Shown here piece by piece: positions 35,897 to 44,854 of a stretch of 64,000 nucleotides of DNA (position 1 is its first letter; each line of letters opens with the position of its first letter). The stretch comes from JAHRAW01 sp965249835 (GTDB taxonomy: Bacteria; Pseudomonadota; Gammaproteobacteria; Arenicellales; Poriferihabitantaceae). Under the pieces are notes generated by a model, which was not told the DNA's origin, ran no database searches, and saw only the letters and a list, made by a program, of their open reading frames with translations. The DNA is taken from assembly GCA_965249835.1 (NCBI GenBank), contig CBDFMY010000001.1, forward strand, positions 372,001-436,000. Direction: 5' to 3'. A program made the translations under genes and the position numbers.

Positions 35897-37324
35897 TCAC
35901 GCATCCCATTTTTTCTCGCGGCGCAAATCATCGGTTACTTCGATGATCGACTCGCGCAACACCGACACCAGCGTATCGATTTGCGCACGAGTCAGTATCA
36001 GCGGCGGCGAAAGCACATTCAAATGTGCGATGGGTCGAACCAGTACGCCGCGCTTTTGCGCCGCATCGGCGATTCGATTACCTACCTGAATGTCTTCGGA
36101 AAGCAACGCCTTGGTTTCCTTGTTGGCGACATTCTCCACGCACATCATAAAATGACTGCCGCGCACATCGCCGACAATTTCCAACTCCGCAAGCGATGCC
36201 AGTTGTTGTTCAAGATACGGACCGACCTCGCGCACATGTTCGCAAATTTTTTCGCGCTCGATGATTTCAATGTTGGCAAGACCGGCGGCGCAGCACACCG
36301 GATGACCGGAATAGGTGAAGCCGTGGGTCAGCAACGCGCCCTTTGCTTGGGGGACGCTGATGACATCGTAGAATTCGTCAGACAAGATGGTGGCAGACAA
36401 CGGCGCGTAGGCGGATGACAACCCTTTGGCGCTGGTGATGATGTCCGGAACCATGCCAAACACGCTTTCCGAAGCAAAGAAATGACCGAGGCGGCCAAAC
36501 GCGGTTACTACTTCGTCGGCGATGTAAAGCACATGATATTTGCGACACACTTCCAGCATGCGCACGTGGTAACCCGGCGGTGCGACGATGACTCCGCCGG
36601 CACCCATAATCGGCTCAGCGATGAATGCGGCGACATTCTCGGCGCCGAGTTGATTAATTTTGTCTTCGAATTCAATCACGAGTTGATCGCAAAACTCATC
36701 CGGCGAAAGCCCGGTCGGGCGACGGTATGTGTTGGGTGTTGAGATGCGTTGAATCAAGCCATCGGGCCCGTCATCGATGATATCGAATCCTTGATGGTCG
36801 AACGTCACGCCGGTTAGCGACATCGCCAGGTAGGTGCTGCCGTGATAACCGTCGTAGCGAGTAATGATTTTTTTCTTGGACTTTTTGCCGAGGCGGTTGA
36901 AGTAGAAATGAATCATGCGGATGGCGGTGTCGTTTGCCATGGAGCCGCCAGTGCCGAACTGAATGTGATTGAGCCCGGCCGGAGTCAACGAAGCGAGTTT
37001 ATGCGCGAGTTCAGCGGCGGGAATGGATGTGTGGGGCCCAAAGGAGGAGTAATACACCATCTTCTCCGCCTGCTCGGCCATAGCCCGCGCGATTTCCTTG
37101 CGTCCATAGCCGACATTCACGCACCACAGTCCGCCGATTCCGTCCAAGTAGCGGTTGCCGTCCGAATCAAAAACATACGCCCCGTCAGCGTTAGCCAGCA
37201 CCAATGAGTTTTTTTCCGCAATGGATGCGAAATCCGTCCACGGATGAATGTGATGATCCTTGTCTTTTTTCTGAATGTCTTTGGTCAGGTCTTGCGTTTC
37301 ATGAAGTGTAGTTGCCGTTGTCAT
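35897..37324 (-). CDS. Class III aminotransferase (polyamine/omega-amine type)
   Basis: PLP enzyme of 475 residues. The fold-type I motifs are QFGTGGSMANDTAIRM, YDGYHGSTYLA, LYIADEVVTAFGRLG and ITSAKGLSSAYAPLSA with the PLP lysine. It most resembles the putrescine/omega-amine:pyruvate group. The start MTTATTLHE follows the family, with 23 extra upstream in-frame codons rejected. Convergent with the acyl-CoA synthetase gene, it probably removes a terminal amine from the imported substrate. Confidence 0.9.
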   Translation of the reverse strand: MTTATTLHETQDLTKDIQKKDKDHHIHPWTDFASIAEKNSLVLANADGAYVFDSDGNRYLDGIGGLWCVNVGYGRKEIARAMAEQAEKMVYYSSFGPHTSIPAAELAHKLASLTPAGLNHIQFGTGGSMANDTAIRMIHFYFNRLGKKSKKKIITRYDGYHGSTYLAMSLTGVTFDHQGFDIIDDGPDGLIQRISTPNTYRRPTGLSPDEFCDQLVIEFEDKINQLGAENVAAFIAEPIMGAGGVIVAPPGYHVRMLEVCRKYHVLYIADEVVTAFGRLGHFFASESVFGMVPDIITSAKGLSSAYAPLSATILSDEFYDVISVPQAKGALLTHGFTYSGHPVCCAAGLANIEIIEREKICEHVREVGPYLEQQLASLAELEIVGDVRGSHFMMCVENVANKETKALLSEDIQVGNRIADAAQKRGVLVRPIAHLNVLSPPLILTRAQIDTLVSVLRESIIEVTDDLRREKKWDA

Positions 37325-37441
37325 TGTGAAATCTCTATGCGTAGTGTGGGGTGAATAGTATATGAAAAATTTGTCTTGATAACCGTTGCTCATGTTGTGA
37401 ATTTTACCGTTTCAGTTGATTTCAGAGAAAGGTTGTTTCGA

Positions 37442-37815
37442 TTATTTAACCACCAAAGTTTCTTCACCGAGCATGTCGATAATCTTGACTGCGACTTTGT
37501 AGTTTTTCATCTTGTCCTCGCAATTTCACCTTACGCACCGAAATCAAACGGTGGATCAATGTAAATCAAATCAATCTTGCCGCGAAATCCGGCAATAAGT
37601 AAAGAGGAGAGAATTTCCTTGTTATCGCCGTGGAAAAGAAAATTGTAAGCACTCTTGGAAAATTCTTTATAAGACGGTTCAACCGGTGGTTTCTCAACGC
37701 CAACGGTTTCACATAACTGCGCTGGAAAATGCCGCACCCGGTCTAACGGTTTCTTGCCCACCCAATGTAGCATCGGACGGCCTTTGACGGCAGAGATTTT
37801 CAGTGGGTTTTTCAT
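37442..37815 (-). pseudogene. Adenine/cytosine DNA methyltransferase, internally deleted
   Basis: An N-terminal part (MKNPLKISAVKGRPMLHWVG onward) reaches the catalytic DPPF motif and then loses frame. VRKVKLRGQD continues in a shifted frame, and a last piece, KNYKVAVKIIDMLGEETLVV then a stop (37442-37510), looks like the C-terminus of type III Mod-like methyltransferases. The central region with motif I and target recognition is gone. Its start overlaps the stop of the DUF1828-type gene (ATGA), showing a former operon. Confidence 0.7.
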
Positions 37816-38579
37816 GCAGCAAGCCGTGTTATATCGGCTTCTGCTTTCTCACGAAAATCGCCTAGTTGCGGATATTGTGCATCTGCATTCTTCGTGAGAT
37901 AGAGTCTTTCCTTTCTCCCGAGGCTTTCCATATCTTCATGTACCACAAGACTGATAAATGGCAAGGTTGCCCGCTGAAATTCCAACAAGGCAATGGCTGC
38001 CACTTTTGCCTTGTCGTTGTTGTGGACTCCAAACACATAAAAATTCCGATTATTGTGTGTCAGAGACCAATCTACGCTGATAATATCGTAGTTAGGTATT
38101 GGAGATACTTCCGGTTTTGGGTGAAAGCGTTCCAATATAGTAGTGGTGTGTTTCTCCAAATCTTCGTAGAACGCGCTTCGGATAGTTTCTTTATTCCAGT
38201 AGCGCATATTGCACACTTTTTGAACACAACCTGCAAATTGCAGTATGCTTTCAAATAGCATTTTAATATTCGTATCAAGATAAATATTCCCTTCACTAAC
38301 ACTAACGCCGCTGTTGGTAAGAATACTCTCGAAAATCCTTTGTCTAGAATTACTACTGATTTGGTAAGTGTAGGAAAGGCGCATCATAGTCATACCAAAA
38401 TCGCATATTCGGACATGTTCTTTACTATCCGGGCTATCTTGGAAATAGACATCCACCATATCGCGGTCTTCATGCAATATGGGGAGGATAAGTTGATAGG
38501 TCCCAGGTCTCCGTTCGTAGACATCAAAGCCGGTTTTAGCATGATCACGGAGTTGGCTGATAACGGTATTAATGTTCAT
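37812..38579 (-). CDS. DUF1828/DUF1829-type protein, function unknown
   Basis: A 255-residue protein. The N-terminal half (FDVYERRPGTYQLILPIL, VRICDFGMTMMRLSY) has the pattern of DUF1828 proteins and the C-terminal half that of DUF1829 (LLEFQRATLPFISLVVHED). Such proteins occur in defence and mobile contexts. It is coupled at both ends: its ATG overlaps the stop of the upstream gene (TAATG), and its TGA overlaps the methyltransferase start. The locus is AT-richer than the catabolic genes around it. Confidence 0.65.
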   Translation of the reverse strand: MNINTVISQLRDHAKTGFDVYERRPGTYQLILPILHEDRDMVDVYFQDSPDSKEHVRICDFGMTMMRLSYTYQISSNSRQRIFESILTNSGVSVSEGNIYLDTNIKMLFESILQFAGCVQKVCNMRYWNKETIRSAFYEDLEKHTTTILERFHPKPEVSPIPNYDIISVDWSLTHNNRNFYVFGVHNNDKAKVAAIALLEFQRATLPFISLVVHEDMESLGRKERLYLTKNADAQYPQLGDFREKAEADITRLAA

Positions 38580-39074
38580 TAAATAAGCTCTTTTGTATTA
38601 GATCTAATTGGGGGAAAATACGTCGACCAATTTACTACATTTATATCATTAAAAAAAATCTCAATAGATTCTTCAAGAGTATTATATTTGTCAGTGGCTT
38701 TCCGATGACTTTCTTGTGGATGGATATTTCCAGATTGCATCTCTTCGGCAGTTATACGATGTATATGGGGGGTTATTATAATGACTATCATGGCTCCAAT
38801 CGGTTTCCCCATGTGGACCATTGTAACGCACTATAGTTACAGTACCTAAAGATTTATTTTTTGTTTTATAGCGCAAACCAATGGAATAGTTCTCTATAAA
38901 TTGACTGTTTTGTCGGATAAAGGCTGAGAACATCTCTCCTTCATTTTCAGTACTATTTAAAGTTAAATCGCAACGACGATGACCATCTTCCTCTTTGTAT
39001 CCCTTGGCAGGATACCTTGTAATTATGATCTTATGAGTCGTTATAAGATCTTGAATTTCTTTATCAGTTAGCAT
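38579..39074 (-). pseudogene. DUF6978-like small protein with a frameshift
   Basis: Two frames join into one protein of about 165 residues: MLTDKEIQDLITTHKIIITR… to SHDSHYNNP in the first, then HIHRITAEEM… to NVVNWSTYFP in the second. The shift falls in a run of six C on the minus strand (plus 38770-38775); five would restore the frame. The GPH…PHIHR pattern resembles small DUF6978-like proteins found beside DUF1828 genes, an identification I hold loosely. It is coupled to the DUF1828-type gene downstream. Confidence 0.55.
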
Positions 39075-39179
39075 GTCTAATTTTTTAAACCAATCTGCTA
39101 TAGGTTTTATTTCGTTAACATTGATCGCGCTTGTGTCTGTATAAACAATCTGATACTTGAATTTTTCTGGTTGTATTTT

Positions 39180-39299
39180 TTACACTTCTTTTAACTGTGC
39201 TGGGAAATTCCGCACCACATCCGGAGGCTTCTTGCCAACCCAATGGAGCATTGGGCGACCTTTGAGCGGAGTGATTTTTAATGGATTTTTTGCAGACAT
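39180..39299 (-). pseudogene. Second N-terminal stub of the same methyltransferase family
   Basis: Thirty-nine codons beginning MSAKNPLKITPLKGRPMLHW are clearly homologous to the start of the methyltransferase remnant at 37815, diverged but with the same order of residues (GRPMLHWVGKKP, FPAQL). A TAA follows. After the stop the same frame continues through KIQPEKFKYQIVYTDTSAIN into the DUF6978-like gene, so a recombination joint or a nonsense mutation is likely. Confidence 0.6.
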
Positions 39300-39347
39300 A
39301 CCATGGGATAGGTTTAGACAAGTTATGTCATCACTTGATACACACCT

Positions 39348-39452
39348 TTACTGTTCTACAAGGTCGTACAATTTCTTTAAATATTTCCGACGGAACACAT
39401 CTTGCGCTTGCGTTTCTGAAATCTTACGCCGAATATCCGATAAATTTGGCAT
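39348..39452 (-). pseudogene. N-terminal stub of a Clp-fold (SDH-type) serine protease
   Basis: Thirty-four codons beginning MPNLSDIRRK contain VFRRKYLKKLYDL, which resembles the start of SppA/ClpP-fold serine proteinases that read RRKYLKKLHxxTGRNVI. The frame then ends, so the protease domain is absent. Its ATG overlaps the stop of the small gene upstream (TAATG). The assignment rests on one short motif. Confidence 0.4.
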
Positions 39453-39640
39453 TAGGATTCTCTATGTGTGCAATTAGTGAGAGTTTCTACTTTCACATGC
39501 GGCGGCTCCTTGTGTGACAGCTTGAAGGCAATATCAACCGCTTTTTTGAGATCGTCCGATATCAACTGATTGCCTTGGCGAACAAGATGTTGTTTTTCCT
39601 GTTCAACTTGATCTGGCTTCGGGGTTGTTTGGTTATTCAT
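39452..39640 (-). CDS. Small hydrophilic protein, function unknown
   Basis: A 62-residue product beginning MNNQTTPKPDQVEQEK with a strong GAGGAG ribosome site, so translation is likely. It has a charged, helical middle (DDLKKAVDIAFKLSH). It is coupled to the truncated protease-like frame downstream and appears to be the first gene of the decayed defence-like operon. A hairpin ATCGCCT/AGGCGAT lies upstream near 39730-39752. No family recognised. Confidence 0.5.
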   Translation of the reverse strand: MNNQTTPKPDQVEQEKQHLVRQGNQLISDDLKKAVDIAFKLSHKEPPHVKVETLTNCTHRES

Positions 39641-39809
39641 GATTTTCTCCTCATAGGTTATTGAGATTAATGTTACGTCGATAGGATGGTTGACATCAAA
39701 TCACTCTTTTTCCTTAATCCACTAGTGGATATCGCCTAGAGCGACAGGCGATACTATACTCCCTTCGCAATATATAACACGATAACGGAACATATGGCGT
39801 TGATTTGCG

Positions 39810-40688
39810 CTAACCGTTCAACCGCCTTTTTCTTTGCTTCGCCTGCTGATCAAAAAACGAAGCGGATTTCGGCACTTCGGGCAAATCCATTTGGTATGTG
39901 CAACAGCGCACACGATTGGTTCGCCGACCACGCACCACCTCGCCGGCGTATCGGCTGGGCAAGGGGTTGGGCGACAAGGGCAGGGCATCTTCGGCACTAT
40001 AAATCGCAATGAATAAAGTACGCGGGTGCGCTGAGCGATTTGCCGCGGAGCCATGCAACAGACGGGTGTGCATCAGGCAGGCGGCACCCGCGGCACCGGT
40101 GCAGCGCACCGTTTTAGAAACCATCTCGGCGGCGATGCGGTGGTCAATCGCGCCGCTGAACACGCCATCATGCCACAACCCGTACAAGGGTCCGGTGTGG
40201 GAACCGGGGACGACTTCAAGCGGACCGTTTTGTTCGGTCACCTCGTCAATGAACAGCAACGCGGTAATCAAGTCATCGTTGGAATGTGGTTCATACAAAA
40301 AATCCTGATGAAACTTTACCGCAGTCATCGCCCCCGGTAGTTTGGCGTTAATTTTGCAATGGTGAAACTTGATGTTTGGCCCCAACAGGTCGACGATGGC
40401 ATCCACTGCTTTGTTTTCCCGCATCGCTCGCAGGTAATCGTCGGAAATCTCAATGGGCGATGCAATTCGCCTGAGTGCCGGTCGCTCGGCACTATGCCCC
40501 GGTTCCACATCAAAACGTGGACGACGGTCGATAGTTTCGCCATGCGGTGCATCATGTTTTCGACTTGCATGCGTCCATTGCGTAAATTGTTTTTGCAACG
40601 GAGCAAGTTGTTCGGGCGATAACGCATCCTCGATCATCAAAAATCCATCACGCGCAAATCGCGCAATTTGTTGTCGAGACAGGGTCAT
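39810..40688 (-). CDS. Phytanoyl-CoA dioxygenase (PhyH)-family protein
   Basis: Fe(II)/2-oxoglutarate oxygenase of 292 residues. The iron ligands HxD are in VKFHQDFLYEPH and the distal His in MHTRLLHGSAANRS, followed by the Arg that holds 2-oxoglutarate. The family hydroxylates diverse small molecules, ectoine among them. It is the last gene of a leftward set with DUF1028, RidA and HpaB-type genes. Confidence 0.9.
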   Translation of the reverse strand: MTLSRQQIARFARDGFLMIEDALSPEQLAPLQKQFTQWTHASRKHDAPHGETIDRRPRFDVEPGHSAERPALRRIASPIEISDDYLRAMRENKAVDAIVDLLGPNIKFHHCKINAKLPGAMTAVKFHQDFLYEPHSNDDLITALLFIDEVTEQNGPLEVVPGSHTGPLYGLWHDGVFSGAIDHRIAAEMVSKTVRCTGAAGAACLMHTRLLHGSAANRSAHPRTLFIAIYSAEDALPLSPNPLPSRYAGEVVRGRRTNRVRCCTYQMDLPEVPKSASFFDQQAKQRKRRLNG

Positions 40689-40697
40689 GTTGTGTCG

Positions 40698-41387
40698 TTA
40701 ATTATCCGTGCCATCATCGCCGGGCACGCCATAGGAAGGCGCTTCGGTGGGATTCAACGCCCGCGTTACAAATGCATCCATCTGCGGGCGATAGGCATGC
40801 CACAAGTCGCGTAGCGCGCCCACCGGGTCGTGGTCGTGCCAGTCAACGCGCAAATTCACCAGCGCAAAGGGATGCTGGTCCGCCACCAGCAACGCGGCCG
40901 AATGAACTTCGCCTTGTTCGCCGCCGCCGGCCAATCCCGCTTCAAGTGCCTTGAGCAACCGCTCGCCGAGATGGTCTGCCTCGTGCCGCGCAAAACCTTG
41001 AACCATTTCCGCAAGCACGGACTCGTGCGCCAGCAGATTGCCCGCGGCAAAGCAATCATCGCCGGCGCACTCGCCATGAACGCCCAGCATCTGCGCACCC
41101 GAATGGCAGGCGGTGTTGCCGTGGCGATCCACTACGGTCACTTGTCGATGCGCAAGATGTTCGCGTCCATTTAATGTTTTTAACAACGCAGTTTGCGCGT
41201 CCTCTCCACTTGCCAGTTGATCGAGCACCGCAACGCCGAGCATCGGGTCGGTTAAGTTTTGTGTCGCCACCGCACCGACGCCGGCGCGAACCCAGGGGCA
41301 GCGCGCGCCCACGCTAATGCTGGAAGTGGTAATCGCCACGCCGAGCATACCGCTGCGTCGACAACGACCGATGAGGGAAAAAGTCAT
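40698..41387 (-). CDS. DUF1028 (Ntn-hydrolase-like) protein
   Basis: A 229-residue protein beginning MTFSLIGRCRRSGMLGVAIT, then ARCPWVRAGVGAVATQNLTDP, the classic DUF1028 start. Known structures place the family in the Ntn-hydrolase fold, with amide-bond hydrolysis as the presumed role. Next to a glutamine-synthetase-type ligase and RidA, hydrolysis of a gamma-glutamyl or similar amide is a reasonable inference. It lies 9 bases upstream of the PhyH gene. Confidence 0.88.
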   Translation of the reverse strand: MTFSLIGRCRRSGMLGVAITTSSISVGARCPWVRAGVGAVATQNLTDPMLGVAVLDQLASGEDAQTALLKTLNGREHLAHRQVTVVDRHGNTACHSGAQMLGVHGECAGDDCFAAGNLLAHESVLAEMVQGFARHEADHLGERLLKALEAGLAGGGEQGEVHSAALLVADQHPFALVNLRVDWHDHDPVGALRDLWHAYRPQMDAFVTRALNPTEAPSYGVPGDDGTDN

Positions 41388-41416
41388 GGCAAAGTCATGC
41401 CAAAGTCATGCCAAAG

Positions 41417-41884
41417 TCATGGTTTGCGCTGCGGCGCATCGGGAATGACCGCGGTTGCTTCGATTTCCATAACCCATTCCGGTCGCGCCAGTCCGCTGAC
41501 AATCAAACCGGTGGAAACCGGATGCACACCTTTCAGCCATTTCCCGATGACTTGATAAACCGCATCGCGGTGCGCACGGTCGGTGATATAAACTTGAATG
41601 CGGCAGATGTGGCTAAGATCGGAGCCGACTTCTTCCAGCAACTGTTTGACATTGCGCATGGCTTGCTCGGCTTGTTGGCCGGGGTCGGCATCGGCGATGC
41701 TTTCGAATCCATCCATTTCCTGTCCGACTTGCCCGCGCACGAACACCAACTTGCCACGCGCCACCACCACCTGACACAAGTCATTGTCTAACGATTGAGT
41801 CGGATAGGTGTCACGCGTGTTGAACTTACGGTGACGCTGATGTGGGTTTCGATTGATTGATTTTGTCATTTGGTTTGGCATCAT
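41417..41884 (-). CDS. RidA/YjgF-family protein
   Basis: A 155-residue member of the Rid family of enamine/imine deaminases. Key patterns are GKLVFVRGQVGQ, QAEQAMRNVKQLLEEVGSDL, ICRIQVYITDRAHRDAVYQV and MEIEATAVIP. The canonical RidA Arg before the last helix is not clearly placed (the IEATAV segment is seen), so a divergent subfamily is likely. Its ATG overlaps the stop of the HpaB-type gene. Confidence 0.88.
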   Translation of the reverse strand: MMPNQMTKSINRNPHQRHRKFNTRDTYPTQSLDNDLCQVVVARGKLVFVRGQVGQEMDGFESIADADPGQQAEQAMRNVKQLLEEVGSDLSHICRIQVYITDRAHRDAVYQVIGKWLKGVHPVSTGLIVSGLARPEWVMEIEATAVIPDAPQRKP

Positions 41885-43356
41885 TTTTTCGGCGAGTCGG
41901 CTCTCACATTATCCGACAAATCCGCCGCGTTTTTCACCAAATCAAGCGGACCATCCCAGCCGAAGTTTCGATAAACCGCCGCCAAGTGTGCAAACGGTGG
42001 CGACTGCGCGAACAATTGAAAAGTCAACCGATGATTGGCGTAGCCGGAATTCAGCAAGTCGCGGGCAAACGCCAGCAGTTTACGCCGGTCGTCGGCAACC
42101 CAGTTTTCATTGATGGAATAAAACTTGTTGAGCCACGCGCCGGTGTGTTCCGATTGAAACGAAGCCGCGTCCGGGGTCACGCAAATCTGCCCGCCGCACA
42201 ATTCCCGCGCAATGTGCATCATCGCCGGCAGGTTGGCGCAGGCGTGCACCCGACCAGTGAATAACAACGATTGATTGGGCATCATCAGCCCGTTCGGGCT
42301 CGGTTCACCGATGGCGATGGACGCGGTCAAGTGTGCGTTGATGCCTTCGCGATAGACCGCCAGTTGCGCCAGTTTTTCCTGCACCGCCGGCTGATTTTCA
42401 AGACCGGTTTGCCGGATGTTCCAAAGCGCCGTGCCGATCATCATATCGGTATAGGTCAGGATTCGCTGGATGAAAGGAAACGCGGAGTAGCGATGCAACG
42501 TGGCGCGAATGAAAGACGCTGCGCGAGTGTGGCGATAGAACAAAACGTCATCCCACGCAATCAGCACGTTATCAAGAATGATCAGCGTGTCAATTTCGTC
42601 AAACCGATTGGACAACGGATAATCCAAAGCGGAATTATCTTTCACCGAACCGGTGCCGGCAAAACCGGCGCGGCAAATGTGTTTTACCCCGGGCGCGTTC
42701 ATCTTCAAAATACAACCCACCGCGTAATCGGAAAACGAATCGTCGCCCCAGTTGGCGATGGTAGGTTTCAAGAAAGCCTGATCCGAATACGCCGCGGCAG
42801 TTTCATATTTCGCGCCGCGAATAACGATACCGTTGTCGTTTTCCTCAACCACATGCACCAGCATGTCGGGGTCCTGGTCTTGTGGTTTTTTCGAGCGGTC
42901 GCCTTTGGGGTCGGTGTTGGCCGACACATGAAACGAATCGGTGCGGATGGCGGTTTGGATGTGGCGTTCGATATTCTCGGAAAAGCGCGAATCGATTTCG
43001 TTCAAGATTTCGGCGCCGTCCCACAGCGACCACATCTCGCCGATGGTCTCGTCGCCGACCCGGGTGACGACACCGCCGATGTCTTTCATCACCAAGTCCA
43101 CGGCATCGCGTTTCGCCTGCCAGTTTTCCCGCGACTTCGGCAGTTGCAATCCAACGGCAAAATGCTCGCCGCCTTCCTGATAGGTCATCGCATCCCGCGT
43201 AGTTTCCTGGTGCGCCATATCGTAAATCCGCGCGCGTATATCCACCATCGGTTTAATCTGCGGATGCGTGCTCACATCGTCCACCCGCTCGCCGTCCATA
43301 TACACTTCGCGTCCGTCCCGCAGGCCCTGTCGATATTGTTCGCCGGTTCGAATCAT
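41881..43356 (-). CDS. HpaB-type flavin-dependent monooxygenase
   Basis: A 491-residue protein of the 4-hydroxyphenylacetate 3-monooxygenase large-subunit family (acyl-CoA-dehydrogenase fold, reduced FAD as co-substrate). It starts MIRTGEQYRQGLRDGREVYM and has the ENDNGIVIRGAKYETAAAYS segment. The family includes oxygenases for phenols and N-heterocycles as well as dehydratases. A separate reductase is needed and none is encoded beside it. It heads a leftward operon with RidA, DUF1028 and PhyH genes. Confidence 0.88.
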   Translation of the reverse strand: MIRTGEQYRQGLRDGREVYMDGERVDDVSTHPQIKPMVDIRARIYDMAHQETTRDAMTYQEGGEHFAVGLQLPKSRENWQAKRDAVDLVMKDIGGVVTRVGDETIGEMWSLWDGAEILNEIDSRFSENIERHIQTAIRTDSFHVSANTDPKGDRSKKPQDQDPDMLVHVVEENDNGIVIRGAKYETAAAYSDQAFLKPTIANWGDDSFSDYAVGCILKMNAPGVKHICRAGFAGTGSVKDNSALDYPLSNRFDEIDTLIILDNVLIAWDDVLFYRHTRAASFIRATLHRYSAFPFIQRILTYTDMMIGTALWNIRQTGLENQPAVQEKLAQLAVYREGINAHLTASIAIGEPSPNGLMMPNQSLLFTGRVHACANLPAMMHIARELCGGQICVTPDAASFQSEHTGAWLNKFYSINENWVADDRRKLLAFARDLLNSGYANHRLTFQLFAQSPPFAHLAAVYRNFGWDGPLDLVKNAADLSDNVRADSPKK

Positions 43357-43539
43357 TTGGTTGTCGTTGGTGGCGTTGGTGGCTTTGGTGTGCTTTGCGC
43401 GGCGGCGGGTTGCCGCTTGACGCGTGGCAGAGTTGGTTGGTTTGTGGAAATAACTATACTATAATTTTTCAATCAATTATTAAGCAAGTTTGAAAGTATA
43501 ATTCGCCTGAATGATAACCGAACGAAAAGAGGAAATCTC
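43357..43539. promoter_or_regulatory. Divergent promoter region, HpaB operon / GS-like gene
   Basis: An AT-rich core (43456-43505) between the divergent genes contains a perfect TATAAT at 43497-43502, 38 bases before the GS-like gene, and TATACTATAAT near 43464-43474, which on the other strand can serve the HpaB operon together with TTGCTT. Shared control of both arms of the pathway is likely. Confidence 0.5.
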
Positions 43540-44853
43540 ATGTCAATCAATCTGAGCGAAATCGCAAAAACGAAAAACATTCACTACTTTCTGATTAGTT
43601 TCGTCGACTTGTTCGGCGTGCTGCGGGCGAAACTGGTGCCGGCGCGGGCGATTAGCGCCATGCAAAAGGAAGGCGCGGGTTTTGCCGGCTTCGCTTCGTG
43701 GCTGGATATGACGCCGGCGCATCCCGATATGTTTGCGTTACCGGATCCCGACAGTCTAATTCAGTTGCCGTGGAAGCCGGAAGTGGCGTGGCTGGCAGCG
43801 GATTTGTGGATGGACGGCGCACCGGTCGAGGCTTCGCCACGAGTCGCGCTCAAGCGACAGATTATCGAAGGGTATGAAATGGGCTATCGCCTCAAGACCG
43901 GGGTGGAATGTGAATATTTTCTGATTACGCCGGATGGCACCGACCCGGCAATTTCCGACCCGCGTGATACGCAAACCAAACCGTGTTACGACCAGTCGGC
44001 GTTGATGCGGCGTTATGACATCATCCGCGAAATTTGCGACAGCATGATCGCGCTCGGTTGGGGTCCTTATCAAAACGATCACGAGGATGCCAACGGTCAG
44101 TTTGAAATGAACTGGGATTATGACGATTGCCTGCTCACCGCCGACCGTCATGTGTTTTTTAAATACATGGTCAAGCAAATCGCCGAGAACCATGGCTTGC
44201 GCGCGACTTTTATGCCGAAACCGTTTAGCCATTTGACCGGCAACGGTTGTCATGCGCATGTTTCATTGTGGGATAAAACCGGCAAGAATAATTTGTTTTA
44301 CCACGCCACTGATGAAATGGGTTTGTCCAAGTTGGCGTATCATTTTCTCGGCGGCGTGATACATAATGTCGAACAACTGACTTCCATTTTCAACCCGACC
44401 GTGAATAGTTACAAACGCATCAACGCACCGCGCACGGTCTCCGGCGCGACCTGGTCGCCGAATGCGGTGAGTTATGGCGGCAATAATCGTACGCACATGA
44501 TTCGAATTCCCGACAAGGGACGTTTCGAAATGCGTTTGATGGACGGCGCGGTCAATCCCTATCTGCTACAAGCCGGCATCCTCGCCGCCGGCATCGACGG
44601 CATCGCCAACAAACGCGACCCGGGCAAACGTCTTGACATCAATATGTATACCGAGGGGCACACCGTCAAAGGGCTGAAAAAGTTACCGCTGAATCTTCTG
44701 GACGCGATTCGCCTAACGCAAAACAGCACCGCATTAAAAGCGCAACTGGGTGCGCCGTTGATTGACGCGTATTGCAAATTAAAAATGGATGAGTGGAATG
44801 ATTTCGCGAAATCCATCAGCGCGTGGGAGCGGGAACACACGCTGGACTGTTAG
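43540..44853 (+). CDS. Type III glutamine synthetase / gamma-glutamylmethylamide synthetase-like ligase
   Basis: A 437-residue enzyme of the GlnT/GMAS group. Active-site motifs are GVECEYFL, GQFEMNWDYDDC, GNGCHAHVSLWD, NSYKRINAP and RIPDKGRFEMRLMDG. It is shorter than GlnA and lacks an obvious adenylylation loop. Members ligate glutamate to ammonia or, as GMAS, to methylamine. In this catabolic block, glutamylation of an imported amine is more likely than nitrogen assimilation. GAGGAAA precedes the start. Confidence 0.88.
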   Translation: MSINLSEIAKTKNIHYFLISFVDLFGVLRAKLVPARAISAMQKEGAGFAGFASWLDMTPAHPDMFALPDPDSLIQLPWKPEVAWLAADLWMDGAPVEASPRVALKRQIIEGYEMGYRLKTGVECEYFLITPDGTDPAISDPRDTQTKPCYDQSALMRRYDIIREICDSMIALGWGPYQNDHEDANGQFEMNWDYDDCLLTADRHVFFKYMVKQIAENHGLRATFMPKPFSHLTGNGCHAHVSLWDKTGKNNLFYHATDEMGLSKLAYHFLGGVIHNVEQLTSIFNPTVNSYKRINAPRTVSGATWSPNAVSYGGNNRTHMIRIPDKGRFEMRLMDGAVNPYLLQAGILAAGIDGIANKRDPGKRLDINMYTEGHTVKGLKKLPLNLLDAIRLTQNSTALKAQLGAPLIDAYCKLKMDEWNDFAKSISAWEREHTLDC

Positions 44854-44854
44854 T

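Noticed and set aside
41881..43356. 4-hydroxybutyryl-CoA dehydratase
   Set aside because: Same superfamily and length, but the cysteines that bind its 4Fe-4S cluster are not evident by eye. An alignment would settle it.
42271..43464. Plus-strand open frame of 397 codons
   Set aside because: Antisense shadow of the HpaB-type gene, which has clear family motifs on the other strand.
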